From assembly GCA_937884735.1 (NCBI GenBank), contig CAKZYI010000523.1, forward strand, positions 1 through 5,415: a stretch of 5,415 nt of DNA, given 5' to 3'. The position numbers were made by a program, and so were the translations under genes. Under the pieces are notes generated by a model. It was not told the origin of the DNA. It saw only the letters and a program-made list of their open reading frames with translations, and did not search any database. This document shows, one piece after another, positions 1 through 5,302 of the stretch (its first letter is position 1; each line of letters starts with the position of its first letter). The DNA comes from an uncultured Pleurocapsa sp. (GTDB lineage: Bacteria > Cyanobacteriota > Cyanobacteriia > Cyanobacteriales > Xenococcaceae).

Positions 1-843
1 GTCTCCTTTTAAATCAATGCTAGCAATTCCTGCGATCGCTTCTGTAGCCAAATGATAGGCTTTACAGGTTTCATCAATAGCGGTTTCGATTAGCTCTTTT
101 GATGTGTCTCTTTCACAACCAACTCCAACCCAAAGCACTTTGGGATGCCACTGCACCTTGGGAAAATCAGATTCAGAGCCAATTTTGCGCTTAGTCGAGC
201 TAATCCAAATGCGAGCCTGGGGATTAAGCTCTGCTTGAGATTCAGGAAAGCCAAAATAAAAAGAATGGTCATCAGGTAAATGTTCTTGCCAGAGAGTTGA
301 GCCAGACTCTTGTATTACCTGTACGGTTTCCTGTTTTGCTACCGCTGCCATTGCACCTGTCCAATCTCCTTGTCCTTTACGCCAACCATAGGTAAAGCCC
401 AAGGTATCAATTGCAGGCAAGGATAAGCTACTAGATACACCTGTAAGAATCGCTTCAGCACCAATTTGCCTGGCGACTATTTGAGATAGCATGTCGGCTT
501 TGCCCTGATGTCCGCTACACAAACTGATAACGTACTTTCCTTGAGCGTCAATAACTAGCACCGCGGGATCTTCTGCTTTATTCTTTAGCAAGGGTGCAAT
601 CAATCTAACTACTGCCCCCGCAGCCAAACAAAAGATGAATCCTTGATTTTCCGACCAAATAGAACTTAAATGCTCTTTTAGAGAGTATTCGTAGTGTCGA
701 GAATTTCCCTGCTTTTCTACAGAAGTGGGCAACCAAAGTTGAACATCTTCATTTTGGGTTAGGGGAGTTAAAACTTTTGCTGCTTGAGAATGAGTGGCGA
801 TCGCTACAAGAGGAGCAAACTGGCTAAAGCAAGAATTATCCAC
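1..843 (-). CDS. cbiG: CbiG-type cobalt-precorrin-5A hydrolase region, 5' part only (probable CbiG-CobJ fusion)
   Basis: This is the N-terminal 281 codons of a leftward gene that runs off the window edge. CbiG opens the delta-lactone ring of cobalt-precorrin-5A and releases acetaldehyde, in the anaerobic branch of corrin ring (vitamin B12) synthesis in the cytoplasm. Visible family signatures are FCLAAGAVVRLIAPLL (about residues 71-86) and LCSGHQGKADML (108-119) in the CbiG N-terminal domain. A variable middle domain follows (about 140-230), and the start of the CobE/CbiG C-terminal domain is at VLWVGVGCERDTSKELIE (from about 236). The GTG at 843 is the likely start: an AGGAG lies 9 bases upstream (853-857) and an in-frame TAG overlaps it, which rules out a longer common start. 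In many cyanobacteria this region is fused to the precorrin-3B C17-methyltransferase CobJ; that part would lie outside the window, so the fusion is inferred. Two HIP1 octamers lie within the gene. Confidence 0.88.
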   Translation of the reverse strand, partial: MDNSCFSQFAPLVAIATHSQAAKVLTPLTQNEDVQLWLPTSVEKQGNSRHYEYSLKEHLSSIWSENQGFIFCLAAGAVVRLIAPLLKNKAEDPAVLVIDAQGKYVISLCSGHQGKADMLSQIVARQIGAEAILTGVSSSLSLPAIDTLGFTYGWRKGQGDWTGAMAAVAKQETVQVIQESGSTLWQEHLPDDHSFYFGFPESQAELNPQARIWISSTKRKIGSESDFPKVQWHPKVLWVGVGCERDTSKELIETAIDETCKAYHLATEAIAGIASIDLKGD

Positions 844-852
844 GACGGGAAT

Positions 853-857
853 CTCCT
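853..857 (-). promoter_or_regulatory. Ribosome binding site of the cbiG-type gene
   Basis: AGGAG on the minus strand lies 9 bases before the GTG at 843. It decides the start: the frame is closed immediately upstream by TAG, and no ATG lies in between. Confidence 0.65.
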
Positions 858-881
858 AACTATTGACTGGTGAACATAGAT

Positions 882-890
882 AATATACCA
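882..890 (-). promoter_or_regulatory. Possible extended -10 promoter for the cbiG-type gene
   Basis: The minus strand reads TGG followed by TATATT, an extended -10 pattern that would place a transcript start near 875 and give a leader of about 32 bases. No good -35 box is seen at the usual distance. The 129-base gap from the preceding gene leaves room for a separate promoter, but this is a weak motif in AT-rich DNA. Confidence 0.3.
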
Positions 891-972
891 ATTCACACAG
901 ATCAACAGTTAAGGTAGTGCAGAGAGATAAAAAATCTACTATTTCTACTCTAATTTCTACAATATCTTATTT

Positions 973-1281
973 TTATCGTCCGCTACCGTTGGCTCTAAGC
1001 AAAAATAGATAGGATTGAACTTCTTTTATATAGCTGTCATCGTTAGCCATACCAGGATCTAATTTGCCTTGAGATATTGCTCCTTTAACTAAGGTTTCTG
1101 CATCAACTTTTCCCAAGAAAACAGCCTGGCGAAAACTGGCATAACCAGGAATGCCCTCGCTTTTTAAGCCTCCTTGATATCCTTGAAATACTAAGCTGTT
1201 GGGAGTCACTTCTGCTGCCATTGTGGGAGAAGCAATAGTTGTTGCCAATAAGATCAAGCTGCCGTATAGAAAGTTTTTCAT
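973..1281 (-). CDS. Small secreted protein of unknown function (102 aa)
   Basis: I do not recognise a named domain. The N-terminus is a good Sec signal peptide: Lys2, a hydrophobic core (about residues 4-17), then SPTMAA with probable cleavage after Ala22 or Ala23. The mature part is therefore about 80 residues and is expected in the periplasm or outside the cell. It is rich in Gly and has a striking segment, VFQGYQGGLKSEGIPGYASF (about 31-50), followed by a helical-looking C-terminal half ending in NGSGR. It contains no cysteine, so there is no lipobox and no disulphide. The composition and segment order resemble small conserved cyanobacterial exported proteins, from memory only. No clear Shine-Dalgarno sequence precedes the ATG. 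It lies 129 bases upstream of the cbiG-type gene on the same strand, but nothing links it to cobalamin synthesis. Confidence 0.78.
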   Translation of the reverse strand: MKNFLYGSLILLATTIASPTMAAEVTPNSLVFQGYQGGLKSEGIPGYASFRQAVFLGKVDAETLVKGAISQGKLDPGMANDDSYIKEVQSYLFLLRANGSGR

Positions 1282-1547
1282 AACTTATATAGTATTTAAA
1301 TAATTAGCTATTAGTTTTATAAGTACCTAATTCACTATTGATATTTTTTTCTCATACAAATCTGCTGTTGAGGCTGATATTTAGGTCTTATATACCAACT
1401 AAAAGTATCATGACTTAGCTTGGTAAAATACAATAACGCTACAAAAAAGCAGTAAATTCATCAAGAATTGTCTATTGTGTAAACTAATCAGCTTTGAGAT
1501 CGATCGAGCAATTTATATATTTAATAAAAACAATTTGTTTTTATTTT
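1282..1547. other. Divergent intergenic region
   Basis: This AT-rich interval of 266 bases separates the leftward secreted-protein gene from the rightward SIR2-like gene, so it should hold promoters for both. On the plus strand one good sigma70-type candidate is present (1494-1521, listed separately). On the minus strand I find no convincing -35/-10 pair. No RNA gene, long repeat or coding signal was seen. Confidence 0.5.
1494..1521 (+). promoter_or_regulatory. Candidate sigma70-type promoter of the SIR2-like gene
   Basis: TTGAGA (1494-1499) and TATATT (1516-1521) each match the -35 and -10 consensus at five of six positions, with a 16-base spacer. The predicted transcript start is near 1528, about 20 bases before the ATG at 1548. 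The TTG that would give the longest reading frame is part of this -35 box, which argues against using it as a start codon. Confidence 0.45.
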
Positions 1548-2240
1548 ATGAATTTAGGTATTGTCTCTTGTGGAAAGACTATGGCAGGAGAGAATATAGT
1601 CTTTTTACTGTTATTATCTTGTCTTACAGGAAATGCTTTTATTGCTTTAATGATTAATACTTTAAAAGGACATCTAAATCTAATTGGCTCAGAAGAATCT
1701 AGCTGGCTGGGTATTCCAACTCTGGCTGATATTAGAGAGCACTTAATAATTAAGCTACAAAATTTGTCAGGTTATATTGAACCTCCAACAGATACATGGG
1801 ATTTGATTCACTTAATGGCAAGAAATCCCGCAGGTATAACGAATCTCATGCGTTATTATTATGAACCAAATGACGAAGATCGTTTGCTTAAACGTAAGCT
1901 TCCTAGCACTTTTCACGCAAATTTGGCTCGTTCAATTGGCATAAAACCAGGACAAGTAATTGTGACAACCAATCGCGATCGCCTAATTGAATGGGGATTG
2001 GCTAAAATTGGCATAGCCCCACAGATAGTTAAAAGTAGCAATGTTGCCGATTTAATTCCATTGCGCCATGCAACATGCACCATAATCAAGCTTAATGGAG
2101 ATTATTTAGATTGCGATCGCCCTAAATTTGATCGTAAATTCAAGATTTTTTTGCAAAAGGAAATACAGCAAGTTTATCAACCGACTATTTGCAAATGTTC
2201 CACCGCAGATAGAGATAAATTCTGTGAATTTAATTTCTAA
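1548..2240 (+). CDS. Degenerate, C-terminally truncated SIR2-like protein (probable pseudogene)
   Basis: The reading frame (230 aa from ATG 1548) follows the SIR2-like domain (SIR2_2 type) of bacterial NAD-binding or NAD-hydrolysing proteins. LIGSEESSWLGIPT (residues 45-58) aligns without gaps to the usual nucleotide-binding motif of the type LLGAGxSxxAGIPT. YYYEPNDEDR and then PSTFHANLARSIG lead into VIVTTNRDRLIE (about 137-148) and CTIIKLNGDYLD (about 177-188). In active relatives these read TTNFD and KLHGDY. The second glycine of the GxG motif is therefore Glu, and the catalytic-type histidine is Asn (codon AAT at 2094). The remainder of the Rossmann fold after HGDYLD, and any effector domain, are absent, so the protein is much shorter than usual. 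Residues 16-36 are an odd hydrophobic stretch. Start choice is uncertain: TTG 1494 lies in a promoter-like box, and ATG 1548 and ATG 1581 both lack a clear ribosome site. Family assignment is fairly sure; activity is doubtful. Confidence 0.6.
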   Translation: MNLGIVSCGKTMAGENIVFLLLLSCLTGNAFIALMINTLKGHLNLIGSEESSWLGIPTLADIREHLIIKLQNLSGYIEPPTDTWDLIHLMARNPAGITNLMRYYYEPNDEDRLLKRKLPSTFHANLARSIGIKPGQVIVTTNRDRLIEWGLAKIGIAPQIVKSSNVADLIPLRHATCTIIKLNGDYLDCDRPKFDRKFKIFLQKEIQQVYQPTICKCSTADRDKFCEFNF

Positions 2241-2298
2241 TGAATCAATAATTTTTTACTACCCAGAAGATTTTACAATAGCAGAATCACAAACATAA
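2110..2298 (+). pseudogene. Possible frameshifted continuation of the SIR2-like gene
   Basis: One base out of frame with the SIR2-like gene, this stretch is open from just after a TAG (2107-2109) to a TAA at 2296-2298, and has no ATG of its own. Its second half reads like ordinary protein, for example FINRLFANVPPQIEINS and then ESIIFYYPEDFTIAESQT, whereas the in-frame end of the gene (CKCSTADRDKFCEFNF) looks unnatural. A one-base insertion or deletion around 2150-2200 would join the two. This is inferred from composition alone, as I recognise no homologue of the tail. Confidence 0.25.
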
Positions 2299-2354
2299 CT
2301 GAATTGATTTCTAAACCAATACAATAGCTACCTAACTCGAAATAGTATAAATCA

Positions 2355-2573
2355 GTGTCTTGGATTACACTAAAGACGACCAAAGCTCGATGGGAGGCAG
2401 AGTTGATGCAACAAATATTGACTGCCTATGATATACCCTCTCGCGTCCTCAATATTGGCGCGGGAATTTACTGCGGACAAGGGGATCAAGCAGCATTGCA
2501 GGTAAGATCTAAAGATAGATGGACAGCTTTGCTGCCTTTGAGTCCCCCAGAAGATAGCCAAGAAATAAGTTAA
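2355..2573 (+). CDS. Small DUF2007-like protein (72 aa)
   Basis: The sequence fits the DUF2007 (putative signal-transducing protein) pattern: an opening strand WITLKTTKARWEAELM, a helix QQILTAYDIPSRVL in which the family's 'AEL-xx-LL-x-x-x-GIP' spacing is visible, and a final strand AALQVRSKDRWTALLPL. The molecular function of this family is not established. The protein is soluble, with no signal peptide or membrane segment. The GTG at 2355 is chosen because a TAG closes the frame four codons upstream (2343-2345), and the next in-frame ATG (codon 18) would remove the first strand. No clear ribosome site precedes the GTG. The gene ends 28 bases before accD on the same strand, so co-transcription is likely. 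Confidence 0.75.
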   Translation: MSWITLKTTKARWEAELMQQILTAYDIPSRVLNIGAGIYCGQGDQAALQVRSKDRWTALLPLSPPEDSQEIS

Positions 2574-2601
2574 AACCCTATAAAAAAATCTAAATAAATC
2601 T

Positions 2602-3528
2602 ATGTCTTCTTTATTTGATTGGTTTGCCAACATTAGAAAAGCCGAGCCTGCGGTACAAAAACAACAGGAAAGGGAAATTGCTGATGGATTATGGACAAAA
2701 TGCAGTTCCTGTAGCGCAGTAGCATACACCAAAGATCTACAGGCCAACCAGCTAGTCTGTCCAGAGTGCAGCTATCACAATCGAGTTGACAGTGACGAAA
2801 GGGTCAAGCAAATTACTGATGCCAATACTTGGAAGCCTTTAGACGAAAACATTCATCCAGTCGATCCTCTCAAATTTCGCGATCGCAAAGACTATCAGGC
2901 GCGGTTACAGGATTACCAATCTAAAACAGGCTTGACAGATGCTGTAAAAACAGGAACAGGCTTGATAGACGGTTTACCTATAGCTCTAGGGGTTATGGAC
3001 TTTCGCTTTATGGGAGGAAGTATGGGTTCGGTTGTAGGAGAAAAACTTTGCCGCCTTATCGAACACGCTACGGCTGAAAAATTTCCTGTAATAATTGTTT
3101 GCTCATCTGGTGGGGCGAGAATGCAGGAAGGAATGTTTAGTTTAATGCAGATGGCAAAAATTTCGGGTGCGCTGCAACGGCATCAAGAAGCTAAATTACT
3201 TTATATTCCTGTTCTAACTCATCCCACAATGGGCGGTGTAACTGCGAGTTTTGCTATGCTAGGAGATATTATCTTAGCTGAACCTAAAGCGACAATTGGT
3301 TTTGCTGGAAGACGAGTAATCGAACAAACCTTGAGAGAAAAACTACCCGATGGATTTCAAACCTCTGAATATCTTTTGGAACACGGTTTTGTAGATTCAA
3401 TTGTTCCCCGTACTCAACTAAAAAAGACCTTAACTCAATTAATTAGTCTTCACCAGCCTTTTTATACTCTAATGTCTCCTTTAGAACAAAATAACGGTCG
3501 TCACTCAAAAGTAGCAAGCAGCGACTAG
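2602..3528 (+). CDS. accD: Acetyl-CoA carboxylase carboxyltransferase subunit beta
   Basis: AccD pairs with AccA to form the alpha2beta2 carboxyltransferase, which moves the carboxyl group from carboxybiotin on BCCP to acetyl-CoA. The product is malonyl-CoA, in the first committed step of fatty acid synthesis. The protein has 308 residues, normal for the family. The N-terminal zinc ribbon is complete: Cys34, Cys37, Cys53 and Cys56, in the pattern C-x2-C-x15-C-x2-C. The crotonase-fold carboxyltransferase domain follows, with FMGGSMGSVVGEK (136-148), SSGGARMQEG (168-177), HPTMGGVTASFAMLGD, and the late GFAGRRVIEQT and GFVDSIVPR blocks, all characteristic of AccD. No residue looks damaged. The ATG at 2602 gives the usual N-terminus (MSSLFDWFANIRK); no strong Shine-Dalgarno sequence is seen. 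accA is not in the window, as is common in cyanobacteria, where acc genes are scattered. Confidence 0.97.
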   Translation: MSSLFDWFANIRKAEPAVQKQQEREIADGLWTKCSSCSAVAYTKDLQANQLVCPECSYHNRVDSDERVKQITDANTWKPLDENIHPVDPLKFRDRKDYQARLQDYQSKTGLTDAVKTGTGLIDGLPIALGVMDFRFMGGSMGSVVGEKLCRLIEHATAEKFPVIIVCSSGGARMQEGMFSLMQMAKISGALQRHQEAKLLYIPVLTHPTMGGVTASFAMLGDIILAEPKATIGFAGRRVIEQTLREKLPDGFQTSEYLLEHGFVDSIVPRTQLKKTLTQLISLHQPFYTLMSPLEQNNGRHSKVASSD

Positions 3529-3560
3529 TAAGTAATAAACAATAAGCAACAAGCTAGATT

Positions 3561-3941
3561 ATGTTTTCCGTTTTTAAACAGCCATTGTCAACAGCAATAT
3601 TGTTGGTCATGGCAATCAGTTTTTGTTCGTTACCTCAAACTCTAAAAGCTAACACTATGTCTTTAAGTCAAACCGAAATTGAGCAAAAGATTGCAGCTAT
3701 TCCTGAATGGAAGCAACAAGAGCAAACCATTACCCGCACTTTCAAATTCAAAAATTTTGTTCAGGCGATCGCGGTTGTCGATAAATTAGTCGAGCCAGCC
3801 GAAGCCGCAGGGCATCATCCAGATATTGCTATTTCCTACAATCAAGTCACCATATCTTTGACTACCCATGATGCTGGAGGATTGACTCAAATGGACTTCG
3901 ATCTTGCTAAGACTATTTCAGAACTAGCTAATACTAACTGA
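3561..3941 (+). CDS. Pterin-4a-carbinolamine dehydratase with signal-like N-terminal extension
   Basis: The C-terminal 94 residues are a typical PCD/DCoH domain, which dehydrates 4a-hydroxytetrahydrobiopterin to quinonoid dihydropterin. The active-site block AGHHPDIAISYNQVTISLTTH includes His85, His86 and His103 and is followed by GGLTQMDFDLA with Asp112, so the catalytic residues are intact. Family members are usually about 95-110 residues and cytosolic. Here 32 extra residues precede the domain: Lys6, a hydrophobic core (about 11-24), then LKA before Asn31, which resembles a Sec signal peptide with cleavage after Ala30. Cys22 does not sit in a good lipobox. An alternative start, ATG at 3657 (Met33), would give exactly the canonical cytosolic enzyme. 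Neither ATG has a clear ribosome site, so the choice is open. The gene begins 32 bases after accD and may share its transcript. A HIP1 octamer lies within it. Confidence 0.88.
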   Translation: MFSVFKQPLSTAILLVMAISFCSLPQTLKANTMSLSQTEIEQKIAAIPEWKQQEQTITRTFKFKNFVQAIAVVDKLVEPAEAAGHHPDIAISYNQVTISLTTHDAGGLTQMDFDLAKTISELANTN

Positions 3942-4107
3942 ATATCAAAATCTGTTGTAGAAATTAGTAGTTTATTGATAAGGTATATGCGATTAAGTTT
4001 ACTTTTGTGTTGCTAATTAATACATATACACCTTGTTGATAGTAGCAAGAAAACATAAGCTTATCTATGTTTACATCAATATCTCAACCTGTCCGTTCTG
4101 TCTTCCT
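3942..4107 (+). other. Intergenic region upstream of the FecR-domain gene
   Basis: This AT-rich gap of 166 bases follows the dehydratase stop codon. It probably contains the promoter of the FecR-domain gene, but I could not pick out a reliable -35/-10 pair. The frame of the next gene is open back to a TTG at 4033, so part of the gap could be coding if that start were used. No terminator-like hairpin with a T-tract is evident. Confidence 0.35.
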
Positions 4108-5004
4108 ATGCAGCAGCTTTCCTATGCAAATTATCAAATCGTTTCTAATTTAATAACCAAAGTAGCATCTAGTTTAGCGATCGCTTCTTTCATCATGCAT
4201 CCAGCGATGGCTAGTACTGTGGTCAAGGAAGCCGAAATCTATCAAATACGCAATCAAGTAGATATTAACTATAGAAACAGGCAAAACTGGAGTCCAGCAA
4301 AAATAGGAGACAAAATCATTCCCAGAGATTCCGTAAGGACTGGTGCAAACTCTCGCGCCGATATTTTGTTTAATGAAGGTACATTGGTCAGAACAGGTGC
4401 AGGGACTACTTTTCGCTTTCCCAAGGGAAAACGTCGCTTTGAATTAACCAGTGGCGCGGCATTAATCATGATTCGCCCCGAACAGGGACAAAGTACAATT
4501 CAAACCCCTCAAGCTAAAGTAGTTTCTCAAGGAACAGCTTTATTTGTTCAGCACAATTCCGAAAGCAATGCCTCTTTAATAGGAGTTTTGACAGAAAGTC
4601 CTGCGGGTTTGGTGAAAGTAACTGGTGCAAATGGAGAAGTTACTCTTCAACTACAGGCTGGTCAATTTGTCTCAATTGTGCAAGGTGTAGTGGGCTTGGT
4701 AGAACATTTTGTTTTGCCCATGTTTTACGAAACCGCAGAATTATCAGCAGGATTGGGTCAATCTCCCGAAGAAATGGAGGCTTTAATTGCCAAAGAATCT
4801 CCCGAAGTCCAAGCAACGATTAGAGCGATACAGCAAGAGGCGATAGAGCCTTTAAAAAATCAAATGGCTTGGTTGAGAGGCTTTTGCCAGTTGGATGTTG
4901 AAACTCAAAATCTATCTCCCTTGCTTCAGCTTCTAGGAATAGGTGTTGCCGACGCTAAAGTAAATTTAGAAATTACGGAAACAATCAGACTCTTCCTGGA
5001 TTAG
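4108..5004 (+). CDS. Secreted FecR-domain protein
   Basis: From ATG 4108 the protein has 298 residues. It starts with a signal peptide whose hydrophobic core is VASSLAIASFIM, with an AxA site (AMA, cleavage after residue 35). A FecR-type beta-rich domain follows (about residues 65-165), shown by GDKIIPRDSVRTGANSRADI, FNEGTLVRTGAGTTFRF, a Gly-Ala-Ala strand, and IQTPQAKVVSQGTALFV. The last 90 residues look helical. In classical FecR this domain receives a signal from a TonB-dependent receptor and passes it to a sigma factor. Here there is no N-terminal cytoplasmic sigma-binding segment and no fecI or receptor gene nearby, so that role is unlikely. Many cyanobacteria have secreted FecR-domain proteins of this form with unknown function. 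The frame extends back to TTG 4033 (323 aa), but the ATG places the signal peptide at the N-terminus as expected. The domain call is firm; the role is unknown. Confidence 0.85.
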   Translation: MQQLSYANYQIVSNLITKVASSLAIASFIMHPAMASTVVKEAEIYQIRNQVDINYRNRQNWSPAKIGDKIIPRDSVRTGANSRADILFNEGTLVRTGAGTTFRFPKGKRRFELTSGAALIMIRPEQGQSTIQTPQAKVVSQGTALFVQHNSESNASLIGVLTESPAGLVKVTGANGEVTLQLQAGQFVSIVQGVVGLVEHFVLPMFYETAELSAGLGQSPEEMEALIAKESPEVQATIRAIQQEAIEPLKNQMAWLRGFCQLDVETQNLSPLLQLLGIGVADAKVNLEITETIRLFLD

Positions 5005-5051
5005 AAGCAGAATAATTAAATCTTATTATATTAAGATAAATTAAGCATTAT

Positions 5052-5100
5052 AAAGCTCAATTTTAATCTAGATATTGATTTAATTGATAAAGCTTTTTTT
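5052..5100 (+). terminator. Imperfect hairpin with T-tract after the FecR-domain gene
   Basis: AAAGCT-CAATT (5052-5062) can pair with AATTG (5082-5086) and AGCTTT (5091-5096), with a 4-base bulge in the 3' arm, and a run of seven T follows (5094-5100). The stem is AT-rich and the loop is long (19 bases), so this is a weak candidate. Its position 48 bases after the FecR stop and well before the cpeB promoter region fits a terminator. Confidence 0.3.
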
Positions 5101-5229
5101 GTTAGAAAAATTTTAATAAAAACTGCTTACAACTAATGGAAGTGTAACAAGATTTACTTAAACATTACAGATTATTACTTTGTTTTTAATAAAAGAGATT
5201 TTAGTCGGGTCAATCTTTTATCTTCATTA

Positions 5230-5258
5230 TTGACAGGCGTACTAAATACATCTGTCAA
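5230..5258. repeat. Inverted repeat TTGACAG-N15-CTGTCAA upstream of cpeB
   Basis: TTGACAG (5230-5236) and CTGTCAA (5252-5258) are perfect reverse complements separated by 15 bases. Arm centres lie 22 bases apart, about two helical turns, as expected for a dimeric DNA-binding protein on one face. The left arm is also a perfect -35 hexamer, but at 17 bases spacing the -10 position is TGTCAA, so it is unlikely to be a simple -35. It could be an operator for phycoerythrin expression; this is inference. Confidence 0.4.
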
Positions 5259-5292
5259 ATTAGATAAAAACTAAATTTGTTGTCAAAATTAA

Positions 5293-5296
5293 GGAG
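5293..5296 (+). promoter_or_regulatory. Strong ribosome binding site of cpeB
   Basis: GGAG within AAGGAGAG (5291-5298 region) lies 6 bases before the ATG at 5303. It is the only textbook Shine-Dalgarno sequence on the plus strand among the genes here, consistent with a very highly translated phycobiliprotein. Confidence 0.85.
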
Positions 5297-5302
5297 AGCT
5301 CA

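Larger units (their letters stand above)
32..4184. repeat. Seven dispersed HIP1 octamers (GCGATCGC)
   Basis: Exact GCGATCGC palindromes occur at 32-39, 797-804, 1975-1982, 2113-2120, 2879-2886, 3765-3772 and 4177-4184. This density in AT-rich DNA is a hallmark of many cyanobacterial genomes. All seven lie inside genes: two in the cbiG-type gene, two in the SIR2-like gene, and one each in accD, the dehydratase gene and the FecR-domain gene. None lies in an intergenic region. Confidence 0.9.
5005..5302 (+). promoter_or_regulatory. Upstream regulatory region and leader of cpeB
   Basis: These 298 AT-rich bases separate the FecR-domain gene from cpeB. The left part holds a weak terminator candidate. 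The right part (5208-5290) holds related copies of TGTCAA and a 7-bp inverted repeat, listed separately. A possible -10 is TAGATA (5261-5266), giving a leader of about 30 bases, but it lacks a well-placed -35, as would suit an activator-dependent promoter. Phycoerythrin genes in other cyanobacteria are controlled by light colour, through CpeR or CcaS/CcaR-type systems. I could not find a clear match to the published TTGTTA-N4-TTGTTA or CcaR-type direct repeats. Confidence 0.5.

Noticed and set aside
90..272. Open frame of 60 codons on the minus strand
   Set aside because: It lies wholly within the cbiG-type gene in another frame, which has strong family motifs. The 60-residue product has no recognisable features.
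934..960. Short tandem-like copies of TTTCTAC/ATCTAC after the small secreted-protein gene
   Set aside because: There are only two to three imperfect units with uneven spacing, too few and irregular for a defined repeat family or CRISPR.
1494..1547. TTG start for the SIR2-like gene, adding 18 residues
   Set aside because: The TTG is part of a promoter-like TTGAGA box with a TATATT 16 bases later, and no ribosome site precedes it.
1475..1657. Open frame of 60 codons on the plus strand
   Set aside because: It overlaps the promoter-like region and the start of the SIR2-like gene in another frame and encodes a Phe/Tyr/Leu-rich product typical of AT-rich non-coding DNA.
2370..2747. Open frame of 125 codons on the minus strand
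   Set aside because: It is antisense to the DUF2007-like gene and the start of accD, both well supported. Its product has no domain signature.
950..3967. Shared 13-mer TTGTAGAAATTAG found 10-13 bases after two stop codons (minus strand 950-962, plus strand 3955-3967)
   Set aside because: In AT-rich DNA one such 13-base match in 5.4 kb on two strands is expected by chance, and no hairpin or T-tract accompanies it.
4033..4107. TTG start for the FecR-domain gene, adding 25 residues
   Set aside because: It would bury the signal peptide behind 25 residues. ATG 4108 places it at the N-terminus.
4269..4469. Open frame of 66 codons on the minus strand
   Set aside because: It is antisense to the conserved core of the FecR-domain gene.
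5230..5258. TTGACA at 5230 as a simple -35 box for cpeB
   Set aside because: No -10-like hexamer lies 16-18 bases downstream; that position holds TGTCAA, the other arm of the inverted repeat.
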